Positions 1 through 35,984 of a DNA stretch of 64,000 nt are shown here, piece after piece. Each line of letters opens with the position of its first letter. Positions within the stretch are counted from its first letter, which is position 1. The stretch is from Gadus chalcogrammus. Lineage: Eukaryota > Chordata > Actinopteri > Gadiformes > Gadidae. The translations under genes and the position numbers were made by a program. Location of the stretch: assembly GCF_026213295.1 (NCBI RefSeq), contig NC_079419.1, positions 11,225,855 through 11,289,854 on the forward strand, written 5' to 3'. The notes below the pieces were generated by a model that saw only the letters and a list, made by a program, of their open reading frames with translations, searched no databases and was not told the DNA's origin.

Positions 1-212
1 AACGCTGAACAAAGATCTCCATCTCACCCCGTTGATTGAGACTTTACTCCCAGAGATTACACCGGAAGGTCACAGAGGCAAACACTATGCTAGCTAACAG
101 TAACTCCAACATGTAGCGGTATCCATAAATTAAGTCTCTCACTTTTTTGGGGGGATTTTGTTGAGAGAATTATGATTTCAGACATAAACCGCGCCATTGT
201 GTCTCTCCAGCA

Positions 213-478
213 TGTAGCTATCACTAACCCCATCATGTATCTGACCCTTACCTTATCATGTGGCTAGTTCTCGCTCCATCATGTATCTGCCCCTTACCTT
301 ATCATGTGGCTAGTTCTAGCTACATCCTGTAGCTGACCCTTATCTTATCATGTGGCTAGTTCTAGCTCCATCATGTAGCTGACCCTTACCTTATCATGTG
401 GCTAGTTCGAGCTCCATGATGTAGCTGACCCTTACCTTATCATGTGGCTAGTACTAGCTCCATCATGTAGCTGACATG
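213..478. repeat. Minisatellite, about 46-bp unit, about 5 copies
   Basis: Tandem units carry the phrases CTGACCCTTACCTTATCATG and TGGCTAGTTCTAGCTCCATC with point differences between copies. Confidence 0.9.
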
Positions 479-577
479 AGCTCAATCACGTAGATAATGC
501 CACCTCCAGCATTTCAGTACTGGACAGGGCACACTTTGAATACCTGTGTCTTTTTGTGTGTGTGCGCTTGCATATTA

Positions 578-586
<9 letters not shown>

Positions 587-671
<85 letters not shown>

Positions 672-712
672 ATGTTCCGTTATATTATATTGATGGGGGG
701 GGGGGGGGGGGG
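587..712. repeat. (GT)n microsatellite followed by a run of 18 G
   Basis: An uninterrupted GT run at 587-668 is followed, after a short AT-rich spacer, by 18 consecutive G at 695-712. Homopolymer length may be affected by sequencing error. Confidence 0.95.
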
Positions 713-939
713 TTCTAAGCAGGTCATAAGCATGTTACATAACAGTCGGCGACTCGCCAGGATCGTGACAGACGCAAACACACACCCACACAGCGCGGAG
801 AGGCGGGAAACAGCTGAGTGCCTCGCGTGGCTCTAGAGAGATGGAGAGGTGCCTTATGGGACGTGTCTCTCATCAGGCTTAAGGACAGCTGTCCGTCTAC
901 ATACAGATGTGTGATGTGCGCGTGTCTCTACCTACCAGC

Positions 940-1062
940 AGCTTCCAGCACAGCAGCCAGAAAGAGATCATCTCCAGCCGCCCGCGTCGCGCGCACCGCT
1001 CTCCTCCGCTTCCTGCCGGCAGCGCGAGCAACCAAGCCGCCGCCCGCCGGCGCGAGGAGGGA
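940..1062. promoter_or_regulatory. CpG-rich patch, possible promoter or first exon of a neighbouring gene
   Basis: GC-rich sequence with many CpG dinucleotides lies between repeat tracts, unlike the surrounding DNA. It could be a small CpG island of a gene leaving the window on the left. No splice donor or protein match could be recognised, so this is only a compositional call. Confidence 0.3.
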
Positions 1063-1104
1063 CGCATACAGAGAGAGCTCGCGTATGTGTGCGTGTTTGT
1101 GCGT

Positions 1105-1474
<370 letters not shown>

Positions 1475-1811
1475 CCGTTACTCGCACCTGTAGTTGACGT
1501 CCCGCTGGGAGATCAGGTGATAAGTCCTAACCCTAACATATATGATTGAGTAAATAAAACTATATCATATTAAAGAGAAGTAAAACGATTTCCGAGTCTG
1601 AATAAAGTTAAACGATATCCTAGTATTAGTTAAGTTAAACGATATCAAATTATTAGTACAGACTAGTTAGTAAAAAAAACTAAACCACAGTAATTCAGGC
1701 CTCAGATTCTCCTCTCAGACTTGATCCTACAATTGTGTTGTTTGTCCTCTGACAACAAAAGATTAGATACAAGGTCACATCAGGAAGTGCACCCTCACAC
1801 ACAGACACACA

Positions 1812-1812
<1 letters not shown>

Positions 1813-1905
<93 letters not shown>
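1813..1905. repeat. (CA)n microsatellite
   Basis: A pure CA run of about 90 bp, introduced by CAGA variants. Confidence 0.95.
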
Positions 1906-1906
<1 letters not shown>

Positions 1907-2087
1907 TTGCGTGCTGACAGATTACAGTTTTCCAATAGAGTGGAATGTTATGACGTAATTTGATTGACAGGCCCTTCTGAAAAAGTGTCATAGAATACAA
2001 TGCACCTCAAACAGACTATTCTTCATTATTCACACTCTATCAACTATCACCTAATTTAGTAAAAGATCAATCAAGAGTCAATTCAGA

Positions 2088-2340
2088 GACAGCAGGTAGG
2101 GGTTAGACAGTACAGATACAGGTCGTTAGGAGGGGTTAGACAGTACAGAGATAGGTCATTGGGAGCAGGTAGGGGTTAGACAGTACATAGCCAGGTCATT
2201 GAGGAGCAGGTAGGGGTTAGACAGTACAGAGACAGGTCATTGAGGAGCAGGTAGGGGTTAGACAGTACAGAGACAGGTCATTAAGGAGCAGGTAGGGGTC
2301 AGACAGTACAGAGACAGGTCATTGAGGAGCAGGTAGGGAG
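2088..2340. repeat. Minisatellite, about 41-bp unit, about 6 copies
   Basis: Units contain GAGGAGCAGGTAGGGGTTAG and ACAGTACAGAGACAGGTCAT. A looser array of 'CAACCAGTCA...GTCACCATGAC' phrases follows at about 2450-2750. Confidence 0.88.
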
Positions 2341-2790
2341 GCCTACAGGTAGACAGAGGAGGAGCCCAGAACCCTTCCGCTGGGGGTCAACACCCTGACT
2401 CCTGGACCACTACCTTACAACATGCAGTCACAAAGACAACAGTCCCTAGTCGCTGTCACCATGTCAACCAGTTAGCAATAGGATGGCTAACCATGGCAAC
2501 AACTGAAAAGTAGAATCTGTCACCATGGCAACCAGTTAATCGTAGGATCTGTCACCGTGACAACCAGTCACTGTCACCATGAACGCCAGTAACTAGTAGG
2601 ATGGATCACCATGAAAACCAGTTAATAGGAAGATGTTTCACCAACCAGTCAGCAGTCACTGTCACTATGACAACCAGACAGTAGTCAATGTCACTATGAC
2701 AACCAGTCAGTTGTCACTTTCACTCTGACAACCAGTCATTACTTAATGTCATCACGGCTTACAAGTAGGATGGATGGCCATGACAACACA

Positions 2791-3115
<325 letters not shown>

Positions 3116-3204
3116 TGAGTATCACCCAGCGCCAGTGGCATGAATTGAGTGTGGCTGCTAGCCAATCAAAAAGCAGCAGTGTTAGTGACAGCTTAACCCT
3201 ATGT

Positions 3205-3229
3205 TCACCCACACACACACACACACACA

Positions 3230-3264
<35 letters not shown>

Positions 3265-3537
3265 GCACGCACACACGCACAAACAGACACACACAGACAT
3301 GCACACATTTGCAAGCTGTGTTCTAAAATCTTTCAGAGGATTAGTGTGTTTCAGAGACAAGATAATCACAAACAAACACACACACACACCAACACACAGA
3401 TACACACTTACAAACACACACACGTTTCTACACACGCGCGTAGACAAGCACACATACACACACACTTATACACAAGCAAACTCTCGCCTACGCACACATT
3501 CAAACATATTCGAACACACAAACACACACAACACACA

Positions 3538-3605
<68 letters not shown>
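3205..3605. repeat. Imperfect and perfect (CA)n cluster
   Basis: CA-rich imperfect repeats at about 3205-3540 end in a pure CA run at 3541-3605. Confidence 0.92.
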
Positions 3606-3608
<3 letters not shown>

Positions 3609-3734
3609 TTCAACAATTATTATTTTGAATGATAAATCCAGATATAAATACGGAAACAGTAGAATATACGGAAACAGTAGAATCATATATTTAATAATAT
3701 ATATATTTAACTCATACTATGTCTCCCTCAGCTG

Positions 3735-3762
3735 GTCATGAATGATTATTATATATATATAG

Positions 3763-3842
<80 letters not shown>

Positions 3843-3866
3843 TTTATAATAATATATTATAATGTA

Positions 3867-3919
<53 letters not shown>

Positions 3920-3953
3920 CTACATATATCTATATATATCTATATATATATAG

Positions 3954-4037
<84 letters not shown>

Positions 4038-4185
4038 ATATATTTATGTGCATGTATATATGTATATACACATATATATATGTGTGTGTATCTATGTGTT
4101 TGTGTATATACATAAATATATATGTGTGTGCGACTGTGCGTATATATATATATGTGTGCATATATATATATTGATATATATATAT
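3735..4185. repeat. (TA)n tracts with a (GT)n block
   Basis: Long alternating TA stretches at 3735-3957 and 4050-4185 flank a pure GT run at about 3958-4033. Alternating purine-pyrimidine DNA of this length can adopt cruciform or Z forms (general knowledge). Confidence 0.92.
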
Positions 4186-4261
4186 GAGTGTGTGTTTGTT
4201 GTCCTCTCTGCTTCGATGTTAACCAGCATTCCATTTACAACATTGTCTTCCTGACCCATTT

Positions 4262-4517
4262 GTCTGTCTGTCCGCTGCGTGTCTGCCAGCATGTCTGTCT
4301 GAATGTCTGTCTGTCTGCATATCTGCCTACCTGTCTTTCTGTCAGCCCGTCTGTCTGTCTGCATCTGTCTGCCTGTCTTTCTGTCAGCCCGCCTGTCTGT
4401 CTGCCAGCATGTCTGTCTGTCTTCCCGCCTGTCTGTCTGCCAGCATGTCTGTCTGTCTTCCCGCATGTTTGCCTGTCTGTATGTCTTTCTGTCTGTCTGC
4501 CCGCATGTCTGCATGCA

Positions 4518-4550
<33 letters not shown>

Positions 4551-4552
4551 TT
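4262..4552. repeat. (TCTG)n imperfect tetranucleotide array
   Basis: TCTGTCTG runs are interrupted by GCC and CCC variants over about 290 bp. Confidence 0.9.
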
Positions 4553-4839
4553 GGTGCTGCAGTCCCGCCAGCTGTTATTACGCAACCCCTCCAATGTGTG
4601 CGTGCGCTCCTGCTCGTCCCAGTGCGGAACACGTGCGAGCCGTTCTTGTCTCTCTACAAATCACGCATTCATAAATATCCCGCTCACATCCCAACCGTCT
4701 ACGATCAGCCTCGGTGTCCGAACGGGAACATTTAATATCCACACATGAACCGGCTTGTACGGAATTAACGGAAGAGTTTCTAAGAGGTTTCAGCCGGTAT
4801 GTTCCGCCACTACCAGCGGCATTACGGTAGTGCTGCTCC

Positions 4840-4946
4840 GACCCGCCCACTCCCTCCTCCGCCCCGCCCCTCCCTGCCCTGCTGTCCTCCACCAGCAAGG
4901 AGCAGAGACAGAGAAGACTTTCTGCTGTCCAGACAGAGACCTGACA
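4840..4946 (+). promoter_or_regulatory. agl: Probable agl promoter and first non-coding exon
   Basis: GC boxes (CCGCCC and CCCCGCCCC) at about 4841-4890 are followed by an A/G-rich stretch ending in a good 5' splice site (CTGACAG|GTGAAT) after 4946. The next acceptor with coding sequence is at 6664, so a non-coding first exon ending at 4946 would join the exon that holds the start codon. The transcription start is inferred, not seen. Confidence 0.5.
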
Positions 4947-5164
4947 GGTGAATAATAACATCACACACCACCACATCTCCTAGCGGGGCCGGGCCGTAGT
5001 CCGGACCGGCGGGCGGGTAGCGGACCTGAGGCGGTAGGTCGGCCCGCCGCGGGACTCCTCGTCTGGTTCCTCATGGACGAGATTTGGAGATATTGGAGAT
5101 ATCGAAGAGATATGGAAAGAAATTGGGCCTGTGGTTCCAGATTTCCGTGCATGTGCAGGGGCTG

Positions 5165-5229
5165 CAGCGTGCGTGCATGTGTGCGTGCATGTGTGCGTGC
5201 GTGCGTGCGTGCGTGCGTGTGTGCGTGTG

Positions 5230-5309
<80 letters not shown>
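5165..5309. repeat. (GT)n microsatellite with GTGC-rich lead-in
   Basis: GCGT/GTGC variants pass into a pure GT run, inside presumed agl intron sequence upstream of the coding exon. Confidence 0.93.
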
Positions 5310-5310
<1 letters not shown>

Positions 5311-6049
5311 CTTTAAACTAGTAGAAGTAGTTTGTTAGTTATAAATAGCGGAGGTGACATTAAGAAGTGACCTTGTTATCACCACCGGCTCGCTGCCCCG
5401 GGACCAGGTAGGGTTAGGGGTCTGGTCTATCTCGGTCCTCCCGGTAGAGCCTCTGCCCGGACGACGAGGCATGTAGTCCCGCTACTGAACCCCGGTGCAG
5501 CGCTGCATCCTGGTTCCTCCCTCATCGTGGATTATAACATTACCACATTCTACTATAATGTCGAACGAACCATCTACATAATTCTAGTTTTATGAAGTAA
5601 TCTTACATTATCTATCTTAAAACAATCTTAAAAATATGTATTGAATATGTATTCTAATACCGTTAAACTCGTTATAATCTGCGATGGGACTCCTTCAGTG
5701 ACACAACAGCTGACCAGACTTTCAAAACAAACTTCAGTTTCAACATTGAGAAACCTTTTGTAAAGTTTGTCTTAGGAAACCTTTTGTGTTTCACAACGCT
5801 AGGCTATGTGTAATCAAGTTGTTTTTTTTGGAATGCTTGTTGTGTTTATTTTATAGCCATTGTGTAGTTTATTTATTATTACTTGGTGTTTAACAAGGAA
5901 TTTTGTATTTATTTGTTGCGTAGTTTAGTACTTCCTGCTTCCAGAGGAAGTGAGGTTTGTTTACACGACTCAAAAGTGACGACCACAGAACTCTCTGGTG
6001 AACTCTGAACTGTTGGCTAAAGTAAACTTGGACACACAGTAACAAACTC

Positions 6050-6175
6050 TAGTGAACTAGGACATACAGTACCACACACTAGTGAACTAGAACATACAGT
6101 AGCACACACTAGTGAAATAGAACATACAGTAGCACACAATAGTGAACTAGAACGTGCAGTAGCACACACTGAACT
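6050..6175. repeat. Minisatellite, about 30-bp unit
   Basis: About five copies of a unit containing CACACTAGTGAACTAGAACA and TACAGTAGCA. Confidence 0.85.
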
Positions 6176-6465
6176 AGGACACACACTCTGACTCGCCCCA
6201 TTCCGACCATGAGACCCTGGAGTAACTTCTTTATAACTTACCGTACAAACTCGTATCTGCATTTAGTAATTTAGCAGACTCTGTTATCCTCAGTGAATAA
6301 AGAATCCAATTAAATTTGGAGAAGCTACTGAAGCTTTGGACTTACTTCTTAAACACATCAACTCCCTCGCTCAGACCGAGAGAGAAGCCCGGAAGGTTCT
6401 GAGCAGAACTCCAAACCACAGAGGGCCTCAAAGCTCTCTGGAGAAGGAGGATTCTGCAAGGGCCT

Positions 6466-6595
6466 AGGGGCTAGGGAGCTAGGGGGCTGGGGAGCTAGGG
6501 GGCTAGGAAGCTATGGGTCTAGGGGTCTAGGGGATTACGGAACTAGGGGGCTAGGGAGCTAGCGGCTAGGAAGCCAGGGAGCTAGGCCGCTAGCT
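6466..6595. repeat. GCTAGGG-rich minisatellite
   Basis: Short degenerate repeats of GGGAGCTAGGGGGCTAGG lie upstream of the agl start-codon exon. Confidence 0.8.
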
Positions 6596-6664
6596 TCTCC
6601 ACACATGAGAAGGTTTGTGACTGGTTGGCTCCAGCTTGAGTGTAAAAGTGTTCTTTTCTTCCAG

Positions 6665-6720
6665 AGTGAGAAAGAGAGAGAGACAGAGAGTGAGATAGTG
6701 TGTCCAGCAGACGTCAGAAG
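6665..6720 (+). other. agl: agl 5' UTR, second exon
   Basis: The pyrimidine-rich acceptor TTCTTTTCTTCCAG ends at 6664. The exon then runs through purine-rich leader sequence to the ATG at 6721. No in-frame ATG lies upstream within this exon. Confidence 0.65.
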
Positions 6721-31005
<24,285 letters not shown>

Positions 31006-32194
31006 GTGACCTCTAGCTGACCTCTGGGTGACCTCTGTGTGACCTGAAGACAACCTCTGTCCTGCAGCGTCCAGTGGTGCTGCGCTACTCTCTGTTAGAA
31101 GCAGGAAGCAGCGTCCAGCTCTGGGTCATCCTGTGTCCTCAGAGTCACGTGATCAGGATCAATAACACTGATCGGTCTTATTCTAAAGGGAATGTTTTGT
31201 TTCTGACATCTTATGCACACATAGTTTATTTTACCCCAACAAAACCAATATCGATGCCCACTACTATTGAGAATAGGTGTGTATCACACGAGAGAGAATA
31301 AATAATAAAGTATTAATGTTTGGCCCTAGGGTTCCTCCTGGTGGGCGTGGTGACAGCCTTTTAACAGAGTCAACTACAGATAGTATATCAAAATGAGTAT
31401 ATCAAATATAATATATCAAATATAATATATCAAATATAGTATATAAAAATACTATATAAAATATAGTGTATCAAATATAGTTTATCAAGTTTACAATGCT
31501 CTTCTTTTTAGCATTTACTAACATGCGATAATATGCTAACTAGCCAAAACCTGCTGACATGATTTAAAATGCTTACATGCTGCAACGTATTTTCATGCTC
31601 CTACATGCTACATGCTTCAACATGCTCGCATGCTACAACATACTAATATCCTTGACAACATGCTAACATCCGCTAACATGCTTCAACATGTTATAACATC
31701 TTCTACATGCCCTGATCCCAACATTATATTGCATAAATGTAGTTTGTTCAGAGTCTGGAATGATCTAGGATTGATCATATATCTATAAACTATAGATGCA
31801 AGATGTTTCCTGCTGACCCTGTCCCCTCCTACTAAAGAGTCCACCTTCCTCCTAGTTTACCACATGTATTATGCTATATATTTTTTATATATTTAAATAT
31901 ATTTTTACTAATTCATGCTGTGCTGTTTGAGGACAAGGGGAGTGGCTCCACTGCTGGGTACTAATTCTACTGTGGTATTACTTTAGTATTACAGGGTCAT
32001 ACTGTAGTGTTGCTGTGTGTCATGCTGTAGGATTTCAGTGCAGTAGAACTACTGTGTATACCCTGAGACTAGGGCACTTTTAAGCCTGCTGTACTGCATG
32101 TGTTGAACTGCTACATAGTTCAGATATCAAGCTCTGATTCATGTTTATTAACCCTGAACCCTGCGCACGATCCTACTGAGAACTACCTCCAAGA

Positions 32195-32610
32195 CTTAGT
32201 CTGTTAGAGAAACACCTGGACCTACCTTAGTCTAGACTGAAACACCTGGACCTACCTTAGACTGAAACCCTGGACCTACCTTAGACTGAACACCTGGACC
32301 TACCTTAGTCTAGACTGAAACACCTGGACCTACCTTAGTCTAGACTGAAACACCTGGACCTACCTTAGACTGAACACCTGGACCTACTGGACCTACCTTA
32401 GTCTAGACTTAAACACCTGGACCTACCTTAGTCTAGACTGAAACATCTGGACCTACCTTAGACCAGACTGAAACATCTGGACCTACCTTAGACTAGACTA
32501 AAACAGCTGGACCTACCTTAGTCTAGACTGAAACACCTGGACCTACCTTAGTCTAGACTGAAACACCTGGACCCACCTTAGACTGAAACACCTGGACCTA
32601 CCCAACTCTC
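32195..32610. repeat. Minisatellite, about 31-bp unit, downstream of agl
   Basis: About 12 units of ACACCTGGACCTACCTTAGT plus CTAGACTGAA, with several deleted forms. Confidence 0.9.
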
Positions 32611-32931
32611 CCTTTCCGGTCTCCATGGAGACCAAGCTGGTCTTAACTAACTGAACTCCCAGTGAGTATAACCCTGGACTTCTCTGAGAGGCTCCAGCGG
32701 GACGTTGGGAGGAGAAGACATCTAGCTATGAACAGAAGTCATGATACCAGGATGGTTCCGTTGTTTCATGAGAACCTTAACTCTGAGGACCCCCTGGTGC
32801 CTTCAGAGACCATCTCTCTGTGGTCTACACCTTCACCTGACCCTCCTGACCTCGTCCTGAGAGCAGTGGGTCACTTTATGTTCATGTCCTCATGACAGAC
32901 CTCTGGACAATCTAACACGGAGCTCTTGTTC

Positions 32932-33297
32932 CATGTGTTCCAACAGAGGTTTCACCATGTGTTCTAACAGAGGTTCCACCATGTGATCTAACAACGGTTC
33001 CACCATGTGTTCTAACAGAGGTTCCACCATGTGATCTAACAACGGTTCCATCATGTGTTCTAACAGAGGTTCCACCATGTGTTCTAACAATGGTTCCATA
33101 ATGTGTTCTAACAGAGGTCCCATCATGTGTTCTAACAGAGGTTCCACCATGTGTTCTAACAATGGTTCCATAATGTGTTCTAACAGAGGTCCCATCATGT
33201 GTTCTAACAGAGGTTCCACCATGTGTTCTAACAGTGATTCCATCATGTGTTCTAACAGAGGTCCCATCATGGGTTCTAACAGAGACTCAACAATGTA
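32932..33297. repeat. Minisatellite, 24-bp unit, about 15 copies
   Basis: Units of GTGTTCTAACAGAGGTTCCA with alternating variants (ACCATG, ATCATG, ATAATG). Open frames on both strands follow from the 24-bp period. Confidence 0.92.
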
Positions 33298-33660
33298 GAG
33301 CAGGATGTCTTGTTGTTGCTACATGCTAATGCTAACGCTAGCGCTAACCTCTAATTCTGCTCATGCCTGTCCCTGCTACAAAGAGAGGAGAATGATTTAA
33401 AAAGAGCGTTGAGCTAGAGACAGCCCTACTGTTCCAGGATGTTTGTGTGTTGAAGAGGAAACATGGATGTTTACCGTCAGAGCTGTTGTTGTTCCCAGAT
33501 TACTGTTACCATGGATACAACAATGCTGAATAAACTCCACATTAACACAATCTTCTCCAGCTCTTGTGTTTGTTTGTGTGTGTGTGTGTGTGTAATGATC
33601 TGTGGTGGAGCGTGAGGATGAATCAGAAACATGGAGACGTGGGCAGAAGGAGGGGGGGCC

Positions 33661-33666
33661 TTTATT
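33661..33666 (-). terminator. Poly(A) signal of the Reeler gene
   Basis: TTTATT on the + strand reads AATAAA on the - strand, about 110 bp beyond the possible last exon. It lies about 130 bp from the distal agl signal on the opposite strand. Confidence 0.55.
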
Positions 33667-33775
33667 ATTGTAGACGTTATTCTGGAGACCCCTGAGGGGG
33701 ACGATAGGCCCCGGGAGGAGACTGACAGGGTGCTGCTAGCAAGGTGCTGCTAATAGGGTCATGCTGACAGGGTGC

Positions 33776-34275
33776 TCAGGGCGACAGGCCGCCCCACCCC
33801 ACGGAGAGTCCGGTCAGGAGGAGTGCGGTCTGGGGAGAGAGAGCCGGATTATTGGTGTGCTCGGACATTGAATCTAGAACAGGCATCAGTTGTTGGACGT
33901 TTAGTATATCTTGCATTTGATGTTATAGTAACAGTTGATTGTTAATTTATCATTTGTTTAAGCACGTTAATTAGCTGTTCATCCTTTGGTGTGGGTAATG
34001 ATGCTTTTGGCTGTGTGTAAGGATGTCATCATGATGTCATCATGATGTCATGACGTCTCCTGACCATGCTCCCAGCAGGGATCCTGTTCACCGAGCTGTC
34101 CAGTCTCACATCTTCGCTGGTCACCTTCACCCAGAAGGTGGAGTAGGTCTGGACGAAGGAGGCGCTGCAACACATTGCATGATGACATCAGTACCATGAC
34201 ATCAGCTCCATGACATCAGATGATGACATTGACACGTCTGTCTGGCAAATACACAAATTCCTTCTTGTTAAATTA

Positions 34276-34353
<78 letters not shown>

Positions 34354-35714
34354 TGTGTGTGTTACCAGAAGTAAATGTCTCCAGAGCTACTGTTACTAGG
34401 GGCCTCCCAGGTCACCTGGAGCCTTTGTTTCTTTGTTGGTGAAGAATGACTGATCGACGAGTTCTAGACAGACAGACAGGAACTGCTGGTAAAATAAGCT
34501 CGTAATATCTGAGGTGGAGTGATGGACTGGGGTGGAGTGATGGACTGGGGTTGAGTGAGTATCTGAGGTGGAGTGATGGACTGGGGTGGAGTGAGTATCT
34601 GAGGTGGAGTGATGGACTGGGGTGGAGTGAGTGTTTAAGGTGGATGGGTACCTGCATGCCTCTGCAGTGGAGGGTGTTGGTGAGGCTGGTGTCGATGTTG
34701 GTGAAGCAACCCACCGGCAAACCCTCTGGTCCATCAACACAAAACACAACAACAGACCGGCTTTAGGGTTCAACATTGATAACCTTTGGTTAGTTTAGGG
34801 TTAGTTTAGGGTTGAGTTAGGGATAGCCTAGGGTTAGTATAGGGTTAGTTTATGCTTCATTCATTGTTAGTTTAGGGTTGAGTTAGCGTGAGTCACTGAC
34901 CTTGGGTTAGTTTAGGGTTGAGTTAGGGTTAGTATAGGGTTAGTTTATCCTTAGTTTGTCAAAGATTTTTTTCTGTAACCCTTGTGTGAGACAATAAAGT
35001 CTTATCTATCTATCAATCGATCGATCAATCTATCTAGTTTATGGTTAGTTTAGGGTTGAGTTAGCGTGACCACTGACCTTGGGTTAGCTTAGGGTTAGTT
35101 GAGAGTTGAGTTAGGGTTAGTTTAGGGTTGAGTTAGGGTTAGTTTATGGTTAGTTTAGGGTTCATTTAGGGTTAGTTTAGGCTTGAGTTAGGGTTAGTTT
35201 AGGGTTGAGCTGGGGTTAGTCTACGGTTAGTATAGGGTTAGTTTATGCTTTGTTTATGGTTAGTTTATGGTTAATTTAGGGATAGTTTAGGGTTGAGTTC
35301 GCATGAGTCACTCACCTTGTCCCGCGCGGCTCATAGCCTGTAGGATGAACCCCTGGAAAGGTATGGAGCCGTTGGACGCCATCTCCAGGTATACTGGTGG
35401 GGGTCACATGGTGTGTTCAGAAGTGTCTCCCACAAACAAGTGTACTGAGGTACTTGATGTACTGAGGTACCAGTGAGGTACCAGTGAAGTGCCAGTGAGG
35501 TACCAGTGATGCTGTCGCCAGGGCGGTAGGTGGAGGCGGAGGCCGACACGGTGTAGGGCGAGGCCAGGGTGGAGGCGTTGTAGGGGTTGTGGCCCGGGAG
35601 CAGCGTCTCACAGGAGGAGGCCACCGAGCCGTTGGAGAAGCCCCGCCCCTCCCTGACGCGGCCCAGCACAGCAGCCAGCAGCAGCAGCCACACGGCAGGG
35701 GGTCTGGAGGTCAT
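33776..35714 (-). CDS. Secreted Reeler-domain protein (ferric-chelate reductase 1-like, short form)
   Basis: Exons read on the - strand: 35714-35504, 35393-35316, 34725-34652, 34463-34366, then a last segment from 34164. The ATG at 35714 sits exactly at an acceptor (CCTCAG|ATGACC) and starts a signal peptide (PAVWLLLLAAVLG). The rest matches the Reeler domain of FRRS1-type proteins: GFSNGSVASSCETLLPGHNP, YRPGDSITVYLEM, FQGFILQAMSRAG, VTWEAPSNSSSGDIYF and YSTFWVKVTS. Reading on from 34164 meets a stop at 34029-34031 (198 aa). Alternatively a weak donor after 34065 joins an acceptor at 33829, adding a hydrophobic tail and a stop at 33776 (204 aa). No DOMON, cytochrome b561 or membrane core is seen, so it resembles stand-alone Reeler proteins rather than full FRRS1. 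Human FRRS1 also neighbours AGL, but on its other side, so orthology is open. Confidence 0.72.
34277..34350. repeat. (GT)n microsatellite
   Basis: A GT run just downstream of the fourth Reeler-gene exon, within its intron. Confidence 0.95.
34500..34645. repeat. Short minisatellite in a Reeler-gene intron
   Basis: Units of TGGAGTGATGGACTGGGG and GAGTGAGTATCTGAGG. Confidence 0.85.
34780..35310. repeat. GTTAGTTTAGGGTTGAGTTAGG degenerate array
   Basis: Irregular TTAGGGTT-containing repeats occupy the Reeler-gene intron between 34725 and 35316. A short (ATCT)n block lies at about 35003-35035. Confidence 0.85.
35450..35515. repeat. Short direct repeats containing the Reeler exon 1 donor
   Basis: On the - strand the junction ATCACTG|GTACCTCACTGG is followed by more CACTG|GTACCTC copies within about 55 bp. 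Confidence 0.7.
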
Positions 35715-35984
35715 CTGAGGGGAGGACACCAGGTCAGGGTATCAGGTCAGGGTATCCGATCAGGGCTAGCGGCCGGCTGTTTGAACCAAGCCATCCAACA
35801 CTGAGGAAAAAGAGCCATCTGAACTTTCACAGAGGATGTCCCTTAAGTCCAGCTCCTGGGGTAAGTGTCCACTCTTGTCGCTTCAAGGTTAGGTAACCAG
35901 CGGGTACTGACCCTGCTTTAGGATAAGGGGCCCCATGCCTTAGGTTCGATACCCTTCTGTTAGGGTCAGGTAAACTGGTGTTAG

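Larger units (their letters stand above)
31006..33555 (+). other. agl: agl 3' UTR and flank
   Basis: AATAAA signals at 31297-31302 and at 33529-33534; the second is followed by a GT-rich stretch, the usual downstream element. Either could end agl. The rest is AT-rich non-coding sequence and two minisatellites, with no further exon visible. Confidence 0.55.

Noticed and set aside
3145..4748. Many open frames of HT, CV, IY or CLSV repeats
   Set aside because: Translations of CA, GT, TA and TCTG microsatellites.
33776..35714. Calling the Reeler gene frrs1 outright
   Set aside because: No DOMON or cytochrome b561 exons are present, and in human FRRS1 lies on the other side of AGL, so orthology is not supported by this window.
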